DNA of 64,000 bases, from assembly GCA_016710095.1 (NCBI GenBank), contig JADJLL010000012.1, positions 62,001 through 126,000 of the forward strand, read 5' to 3'. Within the stretch, counting starts at the first letter, position 1, and each line of letters starts with the position of its first letter. A program made the position numbers and the translations under genes. The stretch comes from Candidatus Eiseniibacteriota bacterium. Lineage in GTDB: Bacteria; Eisenbacteria; RBG-16-71-46. Shown here one piece after another: positions 35,167 to 44,420 of the stretch. The notes below the pieces were generated by a model that saw nothing but the letters and a program-made list of their open reading frames with translations, did no database searches and was not told where the DNA came from.

Positions 35167-38100
35167 TCAGTCGATCTTCACCAGCTTGCGCTGGCCGCCG
35201 AACGCGCCCGCGCTCAACCGCACGAGGTACATGCCCGGCGGCAGGCGGCGCCCGCCGTCGTCGTCGCCGCGCCACTCGACTTCGTGGCGGCCGGCCGCGA
35301 CCGGCCCGCGCACGAGCGTGCGCACGCGCGCGCCGCGCACGTCGTAGATCTCGAGCCGCGCCTCGGACGCCGTCGCGAGCTCGAACGCGAGCGTCGTGCG
35401 ATCGCGGAACGGCGCGGGCTGCGCCGGCGCGAGCGCCGTGCGGCGCGGGCCCGACATGGGCGGAGCGTCGAGCGTGACGACGTCTGCCTGCAGGCGGTAC
35501 ACGCCGAACTGTCCGCGATCGGACGAGCCGTGCTTCCACACCGCGACGACGAACGTGTCGGGCGCGTCCACGTGCACGAGCAGCTCTTCGTTCGCGCCCG
35601 GGCCCGCGAGCCACTCGGCTGCGATCGCGTCCGACTTGCCCTGCACGAGCAGCGAGTCGCCGTGCAGCGCGAGCCCCCAGTCGACGGCGCCGGAGACGTG
35701 CGTCACGCGCAACCGCACGTCGCCCGCGGGCAGCAGCAACGGATGCAGCCGCAGCACGTCCTGCGTACCGACGAGCTGGTCCGCCGACGTCGACGGCGTC
35801 GCGGCGAGCGCCACCGCGCCGGTCGCGGCCACGTCGAACGCGCCGCGCGGACCGTCGTCGCCACCCACGACACCCGCGTCCACCGTGCGCGCGCCGTCGT
35901 GACGCACGATCACGTAGTCGGATTCCGACGGCCCCCACGACGAGCCGCGCAGCGAAGCGCCGAACGCATCACGCGCGCCGCGCACCGGATCGTGCGCGCG
36001 CACGTCCACGTCGGCGCCCGATGCGGGCACGACACCGACGCCGCCCCACAGCCCGCTCGCGGACGGGAACACCGCGCGGAAGCCGAGCGAGTTGTAGTAG
36101 AGCGGCGCGGTCCCGGTGTAGTTCGCGAACCCGCCCGTCGGATCGGGCGGCGCGGCGGACGACACGCCGGAGCCGAGCGCGAGCACCTGCGGAGACCACG
36201 TCCACTGCTCCGCCCACGCGTTGTTCGTCTCGGACGCCTCGAACTCGACGCCCGTCACGTCCCAGTACGCCTCGAGCATGTGACGGCCGCCGGGCACGGT
36301 GTACGCGCCCGCGTCGTTCACGACGTTCGCGCTCCAGGCGGGCAGCCCGATCACGTTGCCGGTCGAGAGCGTCTGGCCGTCGAGACGCAGCGCCCACGGA
36401 ATCGTCGCCGCCACGGTCGCGCGCGAACTGAAGTTGCCGTAGCACGCGTTCGCGTACGTGTTCGGCGCGCCGCCGTGCAGCGTGTCCGGCGCGGGCACCG
36501 ACTCGAACGTGGAGCCGGCGGACGGACGCGGCACGAGCGGCCCCGCCCATCCCGGCGGCGCGTAGCCCGCGAGGTCGCTCGGCGGCGTGCCCACGCCCAG
36601 CGTGAACGTGCGCGCAGCGCGACCATCGCGCGGATTGCGGTACAGCGCGACGCAGTGGTTGCCCGCCGCGCTCGCCGTGAACTCCATGCTCAGCTGCCCC
36701 GAGGGCAGCGTGCTCGAGGCGAAGTCCAGCGCGCCGTGCGTGTAGGTGCGGTCGAAGAACGACGCCTGCACCGGACCGCCGGTCGAGGTGTCCGCCCACA
36801 CGGTGATCGACACCGGCCCCGCCGCGGGCACGAAGACTTCCTTGAGCACGACGTACTCGCTGTCGGGGAACGACACCGCGAGCGTGTCGGCGAACGGGAA
36901 CGTCGTGCTCGTGACGTGCTTCACGACGAACGGCGACTGCGTCGGCGTTCCGCCCGGCGTGGTGATGTCGTTGATCACGCCCACGTCCCACGCGACCGAG
37001 CCCAGCGTGTTGCGGTTCACGAAGACCGCGTCGAGATGACCAGCCGGCCGGTCCCACTGGCGCAGCACGGTGTCGAAGCCGGTGTTCACCGACGACGAGG
37101 CCGTGTGCAGCCGGATGCCGTAGTCGTCCGTGTCGGAGTCCGCCGCGACCCAGACGGCGTTCCACTGCCCCGTGCTCGTGATCCGGAAGCCGTCGCAGTT
37201 GTAGTGCAGCGGCGAACCGTCCACGACGCCCGACCAGCTGCCCGTCGGGCTCGGCGGCGGGACCTGGCGGCGCAGCGCGGCGTTCGCCGTGAGCGCGAGC
37301 GGCGACCAGATCCACGGATGCGACCAGTAGTTGTTGACCTCGTTCGACTCCCACCACTCGTTGAAGCCGTCGTAGATCACGCCGATCATGTGCCGCCCGC
37401 CGCGCACCGTGGTCGAGCGGTTCAGGTGCGTGAACGTCGCGCCCGCGGCGTCGGGATGCACGTAGCCGGTCGTGTGCACGGCGAGGCCGTCGACGAAGAA
37501 GCGCGAGCGGATGCCGATGAATCCGACGTGGTCGGACTGTCCCTGGTTGCGCCCCGAAGCGTTGAGGTACGTGAGCGCCGTGTTGCCCGGCAGCTGCGCG
37601 GTCGGATTCGGCACCGACGTCGCGAGCGCGTCTCCCGTTGCGCGCGCCACCGCGGGCCGCGCCCAGCCGGCGGCGGTGTACGGCGCGATGTCCACCGGCG
37701 TCGGCGTGACCACGGTGAACGGACCGTACGTCGCGTACGTCGTGCTGCCTTTGCCCGAGTAGTCCACCGTGCGCACGGTCGCGTAATACGTGCCGGCCGC
37801 GAGATCGCCGCTCGTCCATGCGCTGCCGAGCCCCGCCTCCATCACGACGTCGGGCATCACGGGCGACGACGAGAACGCGACGCTGTAGCCCGCGACGCCG
37901 GACCAGTCGTCCGGCCCGGGCTGCGTCCACGTGAGCGTCACGTTGAGCTTCGCGGTGGACACGCCGACGGGATGGCTCGACGACGAGAGCGTCGTGACCA
38001 CACCGGGCTCCTGGATGTCGAGGTTCCAGCGGCTGTTCATCGCGGTCTGCCAGATGCGCTGCGTGTACTGCGGGTAGCGCATCGCGAACCGCGTGAGGAA

Positions 38101-39588
38101 GCCGCGCGCCGTGGTGGGCTGGTCCACCGTGAGCACGGTGAAGATCTCGTCCTCACCCAGCTCGAGCCAGTCGCGGTAGCCCGAGAAGCCGTTCGGGTCG
38201 ACGTCGTCCGAACCCGGGCCGGAGTCCCAGATGTCCTGCAGTACCGCGCCGAAGGCGCCCTCGGTGTGCTCGGGGTTGCCCCACGTGTTGTCCACGTAGC
38301 ACTTCTCGATGGACTCCGAGTTGCGCGTGTAGACCGTCGGCACGCCGTACGTGCCCGCGTACGACGAGACCTGCAGATGGGCGATCCAGTTGGGCCAGCC
38401 CTCGGTCATCGCCGCGTCGTTCGTCTCGGGGCACCACATGCAATGGCCGCAGTCCGGAGAGTCGCAGTAGCCGTTGCAGTAGCTCGGACTCGCCTGGTCG
38501 GCGAACGTGTACACGAAGAAGTGCCCGTACTCGTGCGCGTGCGTGTCTTCCTTCCACTGCCGATCGGTGCCGATGTGGATCTGCTCGAAGATGGGTTCGA
38601 AGTACGCGCCGGTCGCGCCGTCCGGCCACTTCACGTCCACGCTGGGCATGAACCAGTCGCGCGGGTAGGTGCGGTACCACTCGTGACTGCGCGCGATGTC
38701 GTTGGCGATGTGCAGCGCGGGGAACGTGCCTTCGTCGGACGGCCGCCACGTGCCGATGTCGAGATCGGCGGTCGAGCTGCCGCGCGCGTGCGTGCTCCAC
38801 GAATACTCGATGTCCCAGAAGCCTTCCTGCACGACGACCCACGGATGATCGGTCTCGAAGTGCACGTACAGCTCGGGATCGCCTTCGCCGATCTGGCCGT
38901 CCCAGTTCACGAACGCGAAGAACGTGCCGTCGGGGCCGGTGTACGTCGCGCCGAGTTCGTCGTCGGGACCGGTGTCCTGATCCATGAGCGACACGCGCAC
39001 GCCCCACGCGCCCATGTCCATGGGCGGAATGCTGCCGTTGCCCGCGCGCGTGTAGACGAGCCGGCCCGTGTAGAAGATGAGCGTGCTCGTGCTGCCCGAC
39101 GCTTCGGCGGCGCGCTTCACGGAGTCCGCCTGCGCGAGCACGCGCGGATCGCGCGCGATCGGCGTGGCGTCGAGCTGCACCATGGCCTGGCGCTCGGCGA
39201 TGCGGCTCTCGAGCCGCAAGTCGAGCGGGATCACCTGCTCGAAGGGCTCGCCGTTCACTTCCCATCGCACGACGATCGGCTCGGGCGTGGCGTCCGGGAG
39301 CACGTCGAGCGAGAGCGCGAGCGGCGCTTCGGGCGTGAGCGTTTCGACCTCGGCACGGCGCGGCATCGGCTGGGCGAGCGACGCCGACTCGACGCGCACG
39401 TTCGCGAGCTGCGCCGGGGCGCGGCTCACGAACTGCAGCTGCAGCGTGACGGGCTCACCCGGACGCAGCACGGGCGGAGCGCCGACGTGCTTCAGCTGCA
39501 CGGGCATCGGACGAATGGTGGCGTGCGCGGCGATCGGCAACAGCGCGAGCAGGCACGCGAAGGCGGCGGCAGTGGGGATGCGTCGCAT
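35167..39588 (-). CDS. Giant secreted zinc-metalloprotease-like protein with CARDB repeat units and FlgD-like C-terminus
   Basis: The protein has 1473 residues. A signal peptide (about 1-22) and Ig-like regions lead to a zincin domain with HEYGH at 352-356 and the likely third ligand Glu396 in TEGWPNW. Between them lies a cysteine-rich loop (YCNGYCDSPDCGHCMWCPE). From about 632 and 1004 two copies of a roughly 370-residue unit follow. Each has a GWA opening, a CARDB sandwich with GGRHM and an E-x-NN turn, WSP-L/Q, and YxNxxGFR. The last about 80 residues are FlgD-like (LEIYDVRGARVRTLVRG to RKLVKID). It is probably a secreted or surface protease. A small helical secreted protein is encoded 14 bases upstream. 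GGGAG precedes the ATG. Confidence 0.88.
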   Translation of the reverse strand: MRRIPTAAAFACLLALLPIAAHATIRPMPVQLKHVGAPPVLRPGEPVTLQLQFVSRAPAQLANVRVESASLAQPMPRRAEVETLTPEAPLALSLDVLPDATPEPIVVRWEVNGEPFEQVIPLDLRLESRIAERQAMVQLDATPIARDPRVLAQADSVKRAAEASGSTSTLIFYTGRLVYTRAGNGSIPPMDMGAWGVRVSLMDQDTGPDDELGATYTGPDGTFFAFVNWDGQIGEGDPELYVHFETDHPWVVVQEGFWDIEYSWSTHARGSSTADLDIGTWRPSDEGTFPALHIANDIARSHEWYRTYPRDWFMPSVDVKWPDGATGAYFEPIFEQIHIGTDRQWKEDTHAHEYGHFFVYTFADQASPSYCNGYCDSPDCGHCMWCPETNDAAMTEGWPNWIAHLQVSSYAGTYGVPTVYTRNSESIEKCYVDNTWGNPEHTEGAFGAVLQDIWDSGPGSDDVDPNGFSGYRDWLELGEDEIFTVLTVDQPTTARGFLTRFAMRYPQYTQRIWQTAMNSRWNLDIQEPGVVTTLSSSSHPVGVSTAKLNVTLTWTQPGPDDWSGVAGYSVAFSSSPVMPDVVMEAGLGSAWTSGDLAAGTYYATVRTVDYSGKGSTTYATYGPFTVVTPTPVDIAPYTAAGWARPAVARATGDALATSVPNPTAQLPGNTALTYLNASGRNQGQSDHVGFIGIRSRFFVDGLAVHTTGYVHPDAAGATFTHLNRSTTVRGGRHMIGVIYDGFNEWWESNEVNNYWSHPWIWSPLALTANAALRRQVPPPSPTGSWSGVVDGSPLHYNCDGFRITSTGQWNAVWVAADSDTDDYGIRLHTASSSVNTGFDTVLRQWDRPAGHLDAVFVNRNTLGSVAWDVGVINDITTPGGTPTQSPFVVKHVTSTTFPFADTLAVSFPDSEYVVLKEVFVPAAGPVSITVWADTSTGGPVQASFFDRTYTHGALDFASSTLPSGQLSMEFTASAAGNHCVALYRNPRDGRAARTFTLGVGTPPSDLAGYAPPGWAGPLVPRPSAGSTFESVPAPDTLHGGAPNTYANACYGNFSSRATVAATIPWALRLDGQTLSTGNVIGLPAWSANVVNDAGAYTVPGGRHMLEAYWDVTGVEFEASETNNAWAEQWTWSPQVLALGSGVSSAAPPDPTGGFANYTGTAPLYYNSLGFRAVFPSASGLWGGVGVVPASGADVDVRAHDPVRGARDAFGASLRGSSWGPSESDYVIVRHDGARTVDAGVVGGDDGPRGAFDVAATGAVALAATPSTSADQLVGTQDVLRLHPLLLPAGDVRLRVTHVSGAVDWGLALHGDSLLVQGKSDAIAAEWLAGPGANEELLVHVDAPDTFVVAVWKHGSSDRGQFGVYRLQADVVTLDAPPMSGPRRTALAPAQPAPFRDRTTLAFELATASEARLEIYDVRGARVRTLVRGPVAAGRHEVEWRGDDDGGRRLPPGMYLVRLSAGAFGGQRKLVKID

Positions 39589-39602
39589 GAGTGTTCTCCC
39601 GG

Positions 39603-40079
39603 TCAGCGGCTGACGGTGGGCGTGGGACGCGGACGCGACACGGGCGGTTCGAACGCGCGCGACATCGCGGTGATCGCCGCGTCGAGACCGGCCGCGACTT
39701 CCGCGCGACCGGCGCGGCGCGCGTGGTCGGCCTGGATGCGAAGAAGGCGCAGCTCGGTCTGCTGCTTGGCCAGCGCCATCGCGTTCTCGAGTTCGAGCAC
39801 GCGCCGCGAGTCGCGCGCCGTGCGCGCGGCGGCGAGGTCGGCGCGCAGGCCGCGGAGGATCGCGCGCTGCTCCTCGAGCGCGGTCAGCATTTCGGCGACG
39901 ACCGGGCTCAGCTGCTCGCGCGGCACGACGGGTTCGGGCGCGAGCGGCGCGAGCGCCGGTGCGGACGGCGCCGGCGACGACGGGCGGGCGGCCGCGTCCT
40001 CCTGTGCGACGGCGTTCGCGAAAGGCAGGAACGAGCAGGCCACGATCGACAGGGCGAGCGAGCGGCGGAACAGGCGCAT
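39603..40079 (-). CDS. Small secreted helical protein, partner of the giant protease (copy 1)
   Basis: The protein has 158 residues. It has a signal peptide (about 1-25, ending NAVAQ), an Ala/Pro-rich linker (27-55) and a long helical region (about 56-140) likely to form a coiled coil. The conserved part, ELRLLRIQADHARRAGRAEV (109-128) continuing to AAGLDAAI, matches the protein at 42830-43327 at the same relative place. The tail is Pro/Arg-rich. I do not recognise the family and no function is assigned. It lies 14 bases upstream of the 1473-residue gene, so the two should be made together. GGGAG precedes the ATG. Confidence 0.75.
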   Translation of the reverse strand: MRLFRRSLALSIVACSFLPFANAVAQEDAAARPSSPAPSAPALAPLAPEPVVPREQLSPVVAEMLTALEEQRAILRGLRADLAAARTARDSRRVLELENAMALAKQQTELRLLRIQADHARRAGRAEVAAGLDAAITAMSRAFEPPVSRPRPTPTVSR

Positions 40080-40174
40080 GTGCGAGCTCCCGGGAGACGG
40101 GGATGGCGACGGGTGGCGGGCTACGGCTCCGATACGTCCGGAGTCCGGGAAGCGAACATCTCCGCCGAACGAGC

Positions 40175-40209
40175 GACCGCCCGGCGGCCTTCACGGCCAC
40201 CGGGCGGTC
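40175..40209 (-). terminator. Terminator-type hairpin after the 866-residue gene
   Basis: GACCGCCCGG and CCGGGCGGTC pair around an inner GGCC/GGCC stem. It starts 24 bases past the stop of the minus-strand gene and 96 bases before the next minus-strand gene, separating the two module copies. Confidence 0.6.
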
Positions 40210-40232
40210 TCGTATTCCTCACGGATTCGCCG

Positions 40233-42833
40233 CTACCGCAGCAGCAGCACCTTCGCCGTCCGCCGGTCCGCACCGCTCGCGAAGCGCGCGAAGTACGTGC
40301 CGTTGGGCAGCGCGCGGCCCTGCTCGTCGGCGCCGTTCCATTCGACCGAGTGCGTGCCCGCCTCCTGCCGCCCGCTCGCCAGCGTGCGAACGCGGCGGCC
40401 CGACACGTCGAGCACGTCGATCGACACGTCACGCGCGCTCGGCAGGGCGAAGCGCAACTGCGCGGGGCCGTGCGAGGGGTTCGCGCTCGCGAGCGCGAAC
40501 GAGAGTTCCTGCGGCAGGACGTCGCCCGCGTCGGTGTAGCCGGGATCGATCCACAGGTTGAAGTTCGCCTGCTTCGCGACGTCGGCCGAACCCGCCTTGA
40601 ACACGACGAAGACGAGCGGCTCCGCGCTCGTGAGACCCGAGATCGTCGCGATTTCGCCGCGGCCGGGGCCACCGTAGTCGGCGAACCCGCCGGTCACCGT
40701 GCCGTTCAGGTTCGCGACGCCGCCGGGATTGAGGCGGAAGACCGCCAGCGCGAGATCGACGTCGCTCGAAAGATTCTCGAGCACGACGGTCTTCGACGTA
40801 CCGGGCGCCGGGAAGCCCCACCTCGCGCTCACGAGCGCTCCGGGCGGGAGGATTGCCGCGCCGAGGGCCGGCCCCGCGATGACGATCTGGGGAGCGAGCT
40901 GACTCTGGATCGTGTACGGCACGCTCGCCCCGCTGAAGCGCAGCGCACCGACGTCGTGCTGGCGCACGGACGTGTCGGTCCGGGTGTCGATCAGCAGATC
41001 GGTCAGTCCCGTGCCCCGCGCTGACGCGATCGTCGGCACCTCGAAACCATTCGCCGGGTCCGTGGACAACGGGAACCACTGGAGGTCCACGTCGGAACCC
41101 GCGCCGGGCGTGAGCACGCTGACCAGCGGGCCCGGCAACCCGACGAACGACGCGCGCAGTCCGTCCACGTTCGGGTACTTCGTGACCGATGCGGGAATCG
41201 CCGTGTGCCCGCCGGTCGGCTCGGGCGGCATGGACCGCGTGAGCGGCACGCCGTTCTGCATGGCGAGCGGCGACCAGACGAACTGCTTTCCGTAGGTGTT
41301 GTTCGTCTCGTCGAACTCGTCGACCTCGGCGTTCGTGTCGACCACGTACGAGAGCGTGTGACGCCCGCCGCGCACCTGGAACGGCGCCGCCGAGTGCCGC
41401 TCCGCAAGGTCGCCGGCCAGTGTGGACAGGGTGAACGAGTCGATGACGAAGCCGTCGAGGAAGAACCCGGTCGTGTACGTGCCGGCATTCATCGTGCCCA
41501 CGTTCTTCCAGTACGTGCTCATGGTCGTCGTGGCGGCATCGCCGTCGAGGGCCGTCGGCGGGTCCGACAGATCGAGGCCGTGATTCGTCGCGTTCACGGG
41601 CTCCGTCAAGTCCGTCCGCCGCGCATTCGAAAGATCCGCCGGCGTCGCGCGGATGGAGAGCGAGAACGTGGTCGCCGCCGTGCCGCCGTCGGCCTGATCG
41701 CGGAACACCGCGACGCCGTAGTAGATGTTTCCGCCGAACCTCGGCAGCGTCAGGTCGAGCCGTGCGATGCCGGAGCCGTCGGTCGCGGCCGTCGCCATCG
41801 CGCTCGAGCGCGAGTAGATCGGCCCCACCGCGGGATCGTAGATCGCCAGATGCAGCACGGTGCCCGGCGCGGACGTCAGCGTGAAGAGCACGCGTGGCTC
41901 CGAGCCGTTGGGGATGTGCTGGTACTGGCCGACCCAGAGCATCTGGTCCGACTCGAGCGACAGCCCCGAGAGCGTCGTGGGGCGCGAGATCGTCGCCTCG
42001 GCGTTGCGATGCTCGATGCCGTACGAGAGCAGGCTGCCCGAGTAGTACTGGATGCCTACGTCGCGCGGCGGTGCGCCGACGAAGTTGCCGTTGTGGAGCA
42101 CGAAGTCCGTCAGCCCCGGACCGACGAGCGACTGGCCGAGCGGCGTGCGGAACCCGTCCCCCGTGCCCGTCGTCGCGTCGTAGAAGTAGAGGTCATAGTC
42201 GCTGCCGGCCGGAGGAGTGAGCGCGACGGCGTCCCACGGCTTGTCGTCCGCGGGCAGGCGCACGCCGTCCTGGTTCGGGTACACCGTTCCCGAGACCGCA
42301 CCGGTGCCGGCGGTGGGCTCCGGCGGCGCATTACGCGTGACGTGCGTATGGAGGAGCAGGTCCACTGGCGTGAACGACAACTGGCGCGCGTGCGTGTTGT
42401 TGCCCTCGTTCGACTCGCTCAACTGGCCGGTCGCGTCGGCGATCACGCTCACCGTGTGCAGCCCGCCTTCGACGATCACGGGCAGGTTCATGCCCACGGC
42501 GGCGGTGCTGGGCGAGAGCGCGGGCACGGAGAACACCTGGTACGTGGAGCCGTCCACTTGCATGACGCCTGTGGACGTAGCGAGCCCGGCGCTCGCGCCG
42601 GTGTTCGCGATCGCGGCGCTGAAGTAGCTGGTGGTGCCGCCGGTGAGCGCGGGCGAGTTGAGCGCGCTGCTCGGCGTCGCGTCGCTCGTCGTGCGCACGA
42701 CGAGCGGATTCGCCCAGCCGCCGAGCGTGAACGGAAGGTAATCGGGCAGCGCGAACGCCGGCGCGGCGAGCGCGGCAGAGAGCAGCAGCGCGGCGCCGGC
42801 GGCGCCGAGCGTGGCACGTCGCAGCGGCGTCAT
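40233..42833 (-). CDS. Large secreted CARDB-repeat protein with FlgD-like C-terminus (module copy 2)
   Basis: The protein has 866 residues. After the signal peptide (about 1-28) come two copies of the same unit found in the 1473-residue protein: unit 1 from about 30 (LPFTLGGWANPLVV) and unit 2 from about 418. Each has CARDB strands, GG-L/R-HT-L, an E-x-NNT turn, PPEPT and a DGxR-L/A strand. A lectin- or PPC-like region (about 740-790) precedes the FlgD-like end (IDVLDVSGRRVRTLASG to TAKVLLLR). There is no protease or other catalytic motif. AAGGAG precedes the ATG, and the upstream small-protein stop overlaps it (ATGA). Confidence 0.85.
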   Translation of the reverse strand: MTPLRRATLGAAGAALLLSAALAAPAFALPDYLPFTLGGWANPLVVRTTSDATPSSALNSPALTGGTTSYFSAAIANTGASAGLATSTGVMQVDGSTYQVFSVPALSPSTAAVGMNLPVIVEGGLHTVSVIADATGQLSESNEGNNTHARQLSFTPVDLLLHTHVTRNAPPEPTAGTGAVSGTVYPNQDGVRLPADDKPWDAVALTPPAGSDYDLYFYDATTGTGDGFRTPLGQSLVGPGLTDFVLHNGNFVGAPPRDVGIQYYSGSLLSYGIEHRNAEATISRPTTLSGLSLESDQMLWVGQYQHIPNGSEPRVLFTLTSAPGTVLHLAIYDPAVGPIYSRSSAMATAATDGSGIARLDLTLPRFGGNIYYGVAVFRDQADGGTAATTFSLSIRATPADLSNARRTDLTEPVNATNHGLDLSDPPTALDGDAATTTMSTYWKNVGTMNAGTYTTGFFLDGFVIDSFTLSTLAGDLAERHSAAPFQVRGGRHTLSYVVDTNAEVDEFDETNNTYGKQFVWSPLAMQNGVPLTRSMPPEPTGGHTAIPASVTKYPNVDGLRASFVGLPGPLVSVLTPGAGSDVDLQWFPLSTDPANGFEVPTIASARGTGLTDLLIDTRTDTSVRQHDVGALRFSGASVPYTIQSQLAPQIVIAGPALGAAILPPGALVSARWGFPAPGTSKTVVLENLSSDVDLALAVFRLNPGGVANLNGTVTGGFADYGGPGRGEIATISGLTSAEPLVFVVFKAGSADVAKQANFNLWIDPGYTDAGDVLPQELSFALASANPSHGPAQLRFALPSARDVSIDVLDVSGRRVRTLASGRQEAGTHSVEWNGADEQGRALPNGTYFARFASGADRRTAKVLLLR

Positions 42834-43327
42834 CGGCCAGTCTCCTTCTGCACGGCCGGCGCGGCCGGCGCGACGACCGGTGCCGCGGGCTCCGCGGGCA
42901 GCGCACGCAGCGCCGGGACCGGCAGCTTGCGCTGCGCGTCGAGCGCGGCCGCGAGTGCGCGCGCGTCGTCCGCGCGGCCGCTCGCCTGCGCGTGACGAAG
43001 GCGGATCGCGAGCAGGTCGAGCTGCGCTTCGCGCTTCACCGCTTCGATGCGCTGCTGGAACGCGTCGCGCAGCGGCGCGAACGCCGTCGCGTCGTGACGT
43101 CGCTGCAACGCGAACACTTCGCGCTTCGCGGCGTCGGAGCGCTGCGCGAGTTCGGCCGCGAGCGCCTTCGTGTCGCCGTCGATCGGCTGCGTCGCGCGTG
43201 CCGTGATCGGCACGACGATCGTCGCGGTGGACACCGGAACGGAAGCCGGCGGCGGTGCGGCCGAAGCCGTCACGGCCAGAGCGGTGAGGAATGCGCTGAG
43301 CAACAGCGCGCGAGGTGCGACCTTCAC
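42830..43327 (-). CDS. Small secreted helical protein (copy 2), coupled to the CARDB protein
   Basis: The protein has 165 residues, with a signal peptide (about 1-23, ending TASA), a beta-type linker, then a helical segment (about 55-132). Its core, AQLDLLAIRLRHAQASGRAD (101-120) followed by DARALAAAL, aligns with ELRLLRIQADHARRAGRAEV of the 39603-40079 protein. It ends in an Ala/Pro-rich tail. Function is unknown. The stop codon overlaps the next ATG by four bases. The start is a GTG at 43327 with GGAGG upstream. Confidence 0.75.
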   Translation of the reverse strand: MKVAPRALLLSAFLTALAVTASAAPPPASVPVSTATIVVPITARATQPIDGDTKALAAELAQRSDAAKREVFALQRRHDATAFAPLRDAFQQRIEAVKREAQLDLLAIRLRHAQASGRADDARALAAALDAQRKLPVPALRALPAEPAAPVVAPAAPAVQKETGR

Positions 43328-43682
43328 GAATCGCCTCCGGCGAGGGGGCCAGATCGGCCGACGAGTGGTGCTGGGGAGATGGGCACACTCGTCCCCGTCG
43401 GGGGCGGAAGGCGAGCTGGTGACAACGGTATCCCAGCGACCTCGTGTTCCCGCACTGAAATCCGTTCACGGACGTCGGCGGCCAGAAGAAACCCCCGTCG
43501 GGTCATCTCCCCCTGCACTCGGCCTCGGTCCCGTCCGCAACGAATGCCCGGGTCGGCGCGTATGGCAGCCACGTTCGGCGCGTGCCATCCTGCCCGCCGG
43601 TTGCTCCCCCACCTTCCGGCGACCCATGAGACGCACTCCGAGTGCGCAGCGCGGGCGCCGATTCATTGGAGATTCCCGCGCG
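43328..43682. other. 355-base divergent intergenic region
   Basis: This region separates the minus-strand module from the plus-strand DUF4395 gene and must carry promoters for both. I see no clear -10/-35 pair, strong hairpin or convincing small gene. Confidence 0.4.
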
Positions 43683-44363
43683 ATGGCGACGTTCCAGTTC
43701 GGAGAAACAGTCGAAGGCTACGCCGTGCCCGTGCTCAACGAACGCGAGATCCGCGCCGCGGCCGGCATCCTCTTCGTGTTCACGTTCCTCTCGCTGCTGC
43801 TGATCCTGCTGTCGAACAGCTTCCTGCTCGTGAAGCTCGTGATCCCGGTGTTCCTCGCCGACCTGCTCGTGCGCGTGTTCGTGAGCCCGCGCTTCTCGCC
43901 CACGCTGATCCTCGGGCGAGTGATCGTCGGCAACCAGACGCCGGAATACGTGGCCGCGGAACCGAAGCGCCTCGCGTGGGCGATCGGCATCGTGCTCGCG
44001 AGCCTGATGTTCGTGTTCATGGTGGTGATGAACACGTTCAGCCCGATCACCGGGCTCACGTGCCTCGTGTGCCTGGTCTTCCTGCTCTTCGAGGCGGCGT
44101 TCGGCATCTGCCTGGGCTGCAAGTTCTACAAGCTCATCTATCGCCGCGAGCCGCAGCTGTGTCCCGGCGAAGTGTGCGACGTGCGCACGCGCGAGCCGAT
44201 CACGCGCACGTCTGTGGCGCAGTGGCTCGTGCTGCTCGGCGCGATCGCGCTGATCGTGGCGGGCACGCTCGCCTTCTCGAAGATGCTGTCGAAGCCCGCG
44301 CACGCGTTGTTCCCGGGCATGGGCCCGAAGACGTCGCACGTGGAGACGCCGGCGAAGCCCTGA
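43683..44363 (+). CDS. DUF4395 family membrane protein
   Basis: The protein has 226 residues and four strongly hydrophobic helices (about 27-60, 98-120, 123-143 and 180-202). The family signature is LFEAAFGICLGCKFYKLIYR, with further cysteines in CPGEVCDV and LTCLVCLVF. Members are inner-membrane proteins of unknown function, sometimes linked to thiosulfate or redox genes. The ATG at 43683 has only a weak upstream purine run. It is followed by a strong bidirectional hairpin. Confidence 0.88.
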   Translation: MATFQFGETVEGYAVPVLNEREIRAAAGILFVFTFLSLLLILLSNSFLLVKLVIPVFLADLLVRVFVSPRFSPTLILGRVIVGNQTPEYVAAEPKRLAWAIGIVLASLMFVFMVVMNTFSPITGLTCLVCLVFLLFEAAFGICLGCKFYKLIYRREPQLCPGEVCDVRTREPITRTSVAQWLVLLGAIALIVAGTLAFSKMLSKPAHALFPGMGPKTSHVETPAKP

Positions 44364-44368
44364 ACGAA

Positions 44369-44412
44369 AGCGCGGTGCGAAGCGTATGGCCCGCTTCGCA
44401 CCGCGCTCGTTT
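44369..44412. terminator. Bidirectional terminator between convergent genes
   Basis: A perfect 16-bp stem, 44369-44384 with 44392-44407, has a seven-base loop and is followed by CGTTTG. It lies 5 bases after the DUF4395 stop and 14 bases before the stop of the minus-strand gene. Confidence 0.85.
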
Positions 44413-44420
44413 GATCGGCG

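Noticed and set aside
35284..40539. The longest uninterrupted frame in the window, 1751 codons on the plus strand
   Set aside because: It is antisense to the giant protease-like gene and its helical partner. Its translation is dominated by Arg, His and Val-Glu-Arg strings without domains, as expected for the reverse frame of a G/C-rich gene with high third-position G/C.
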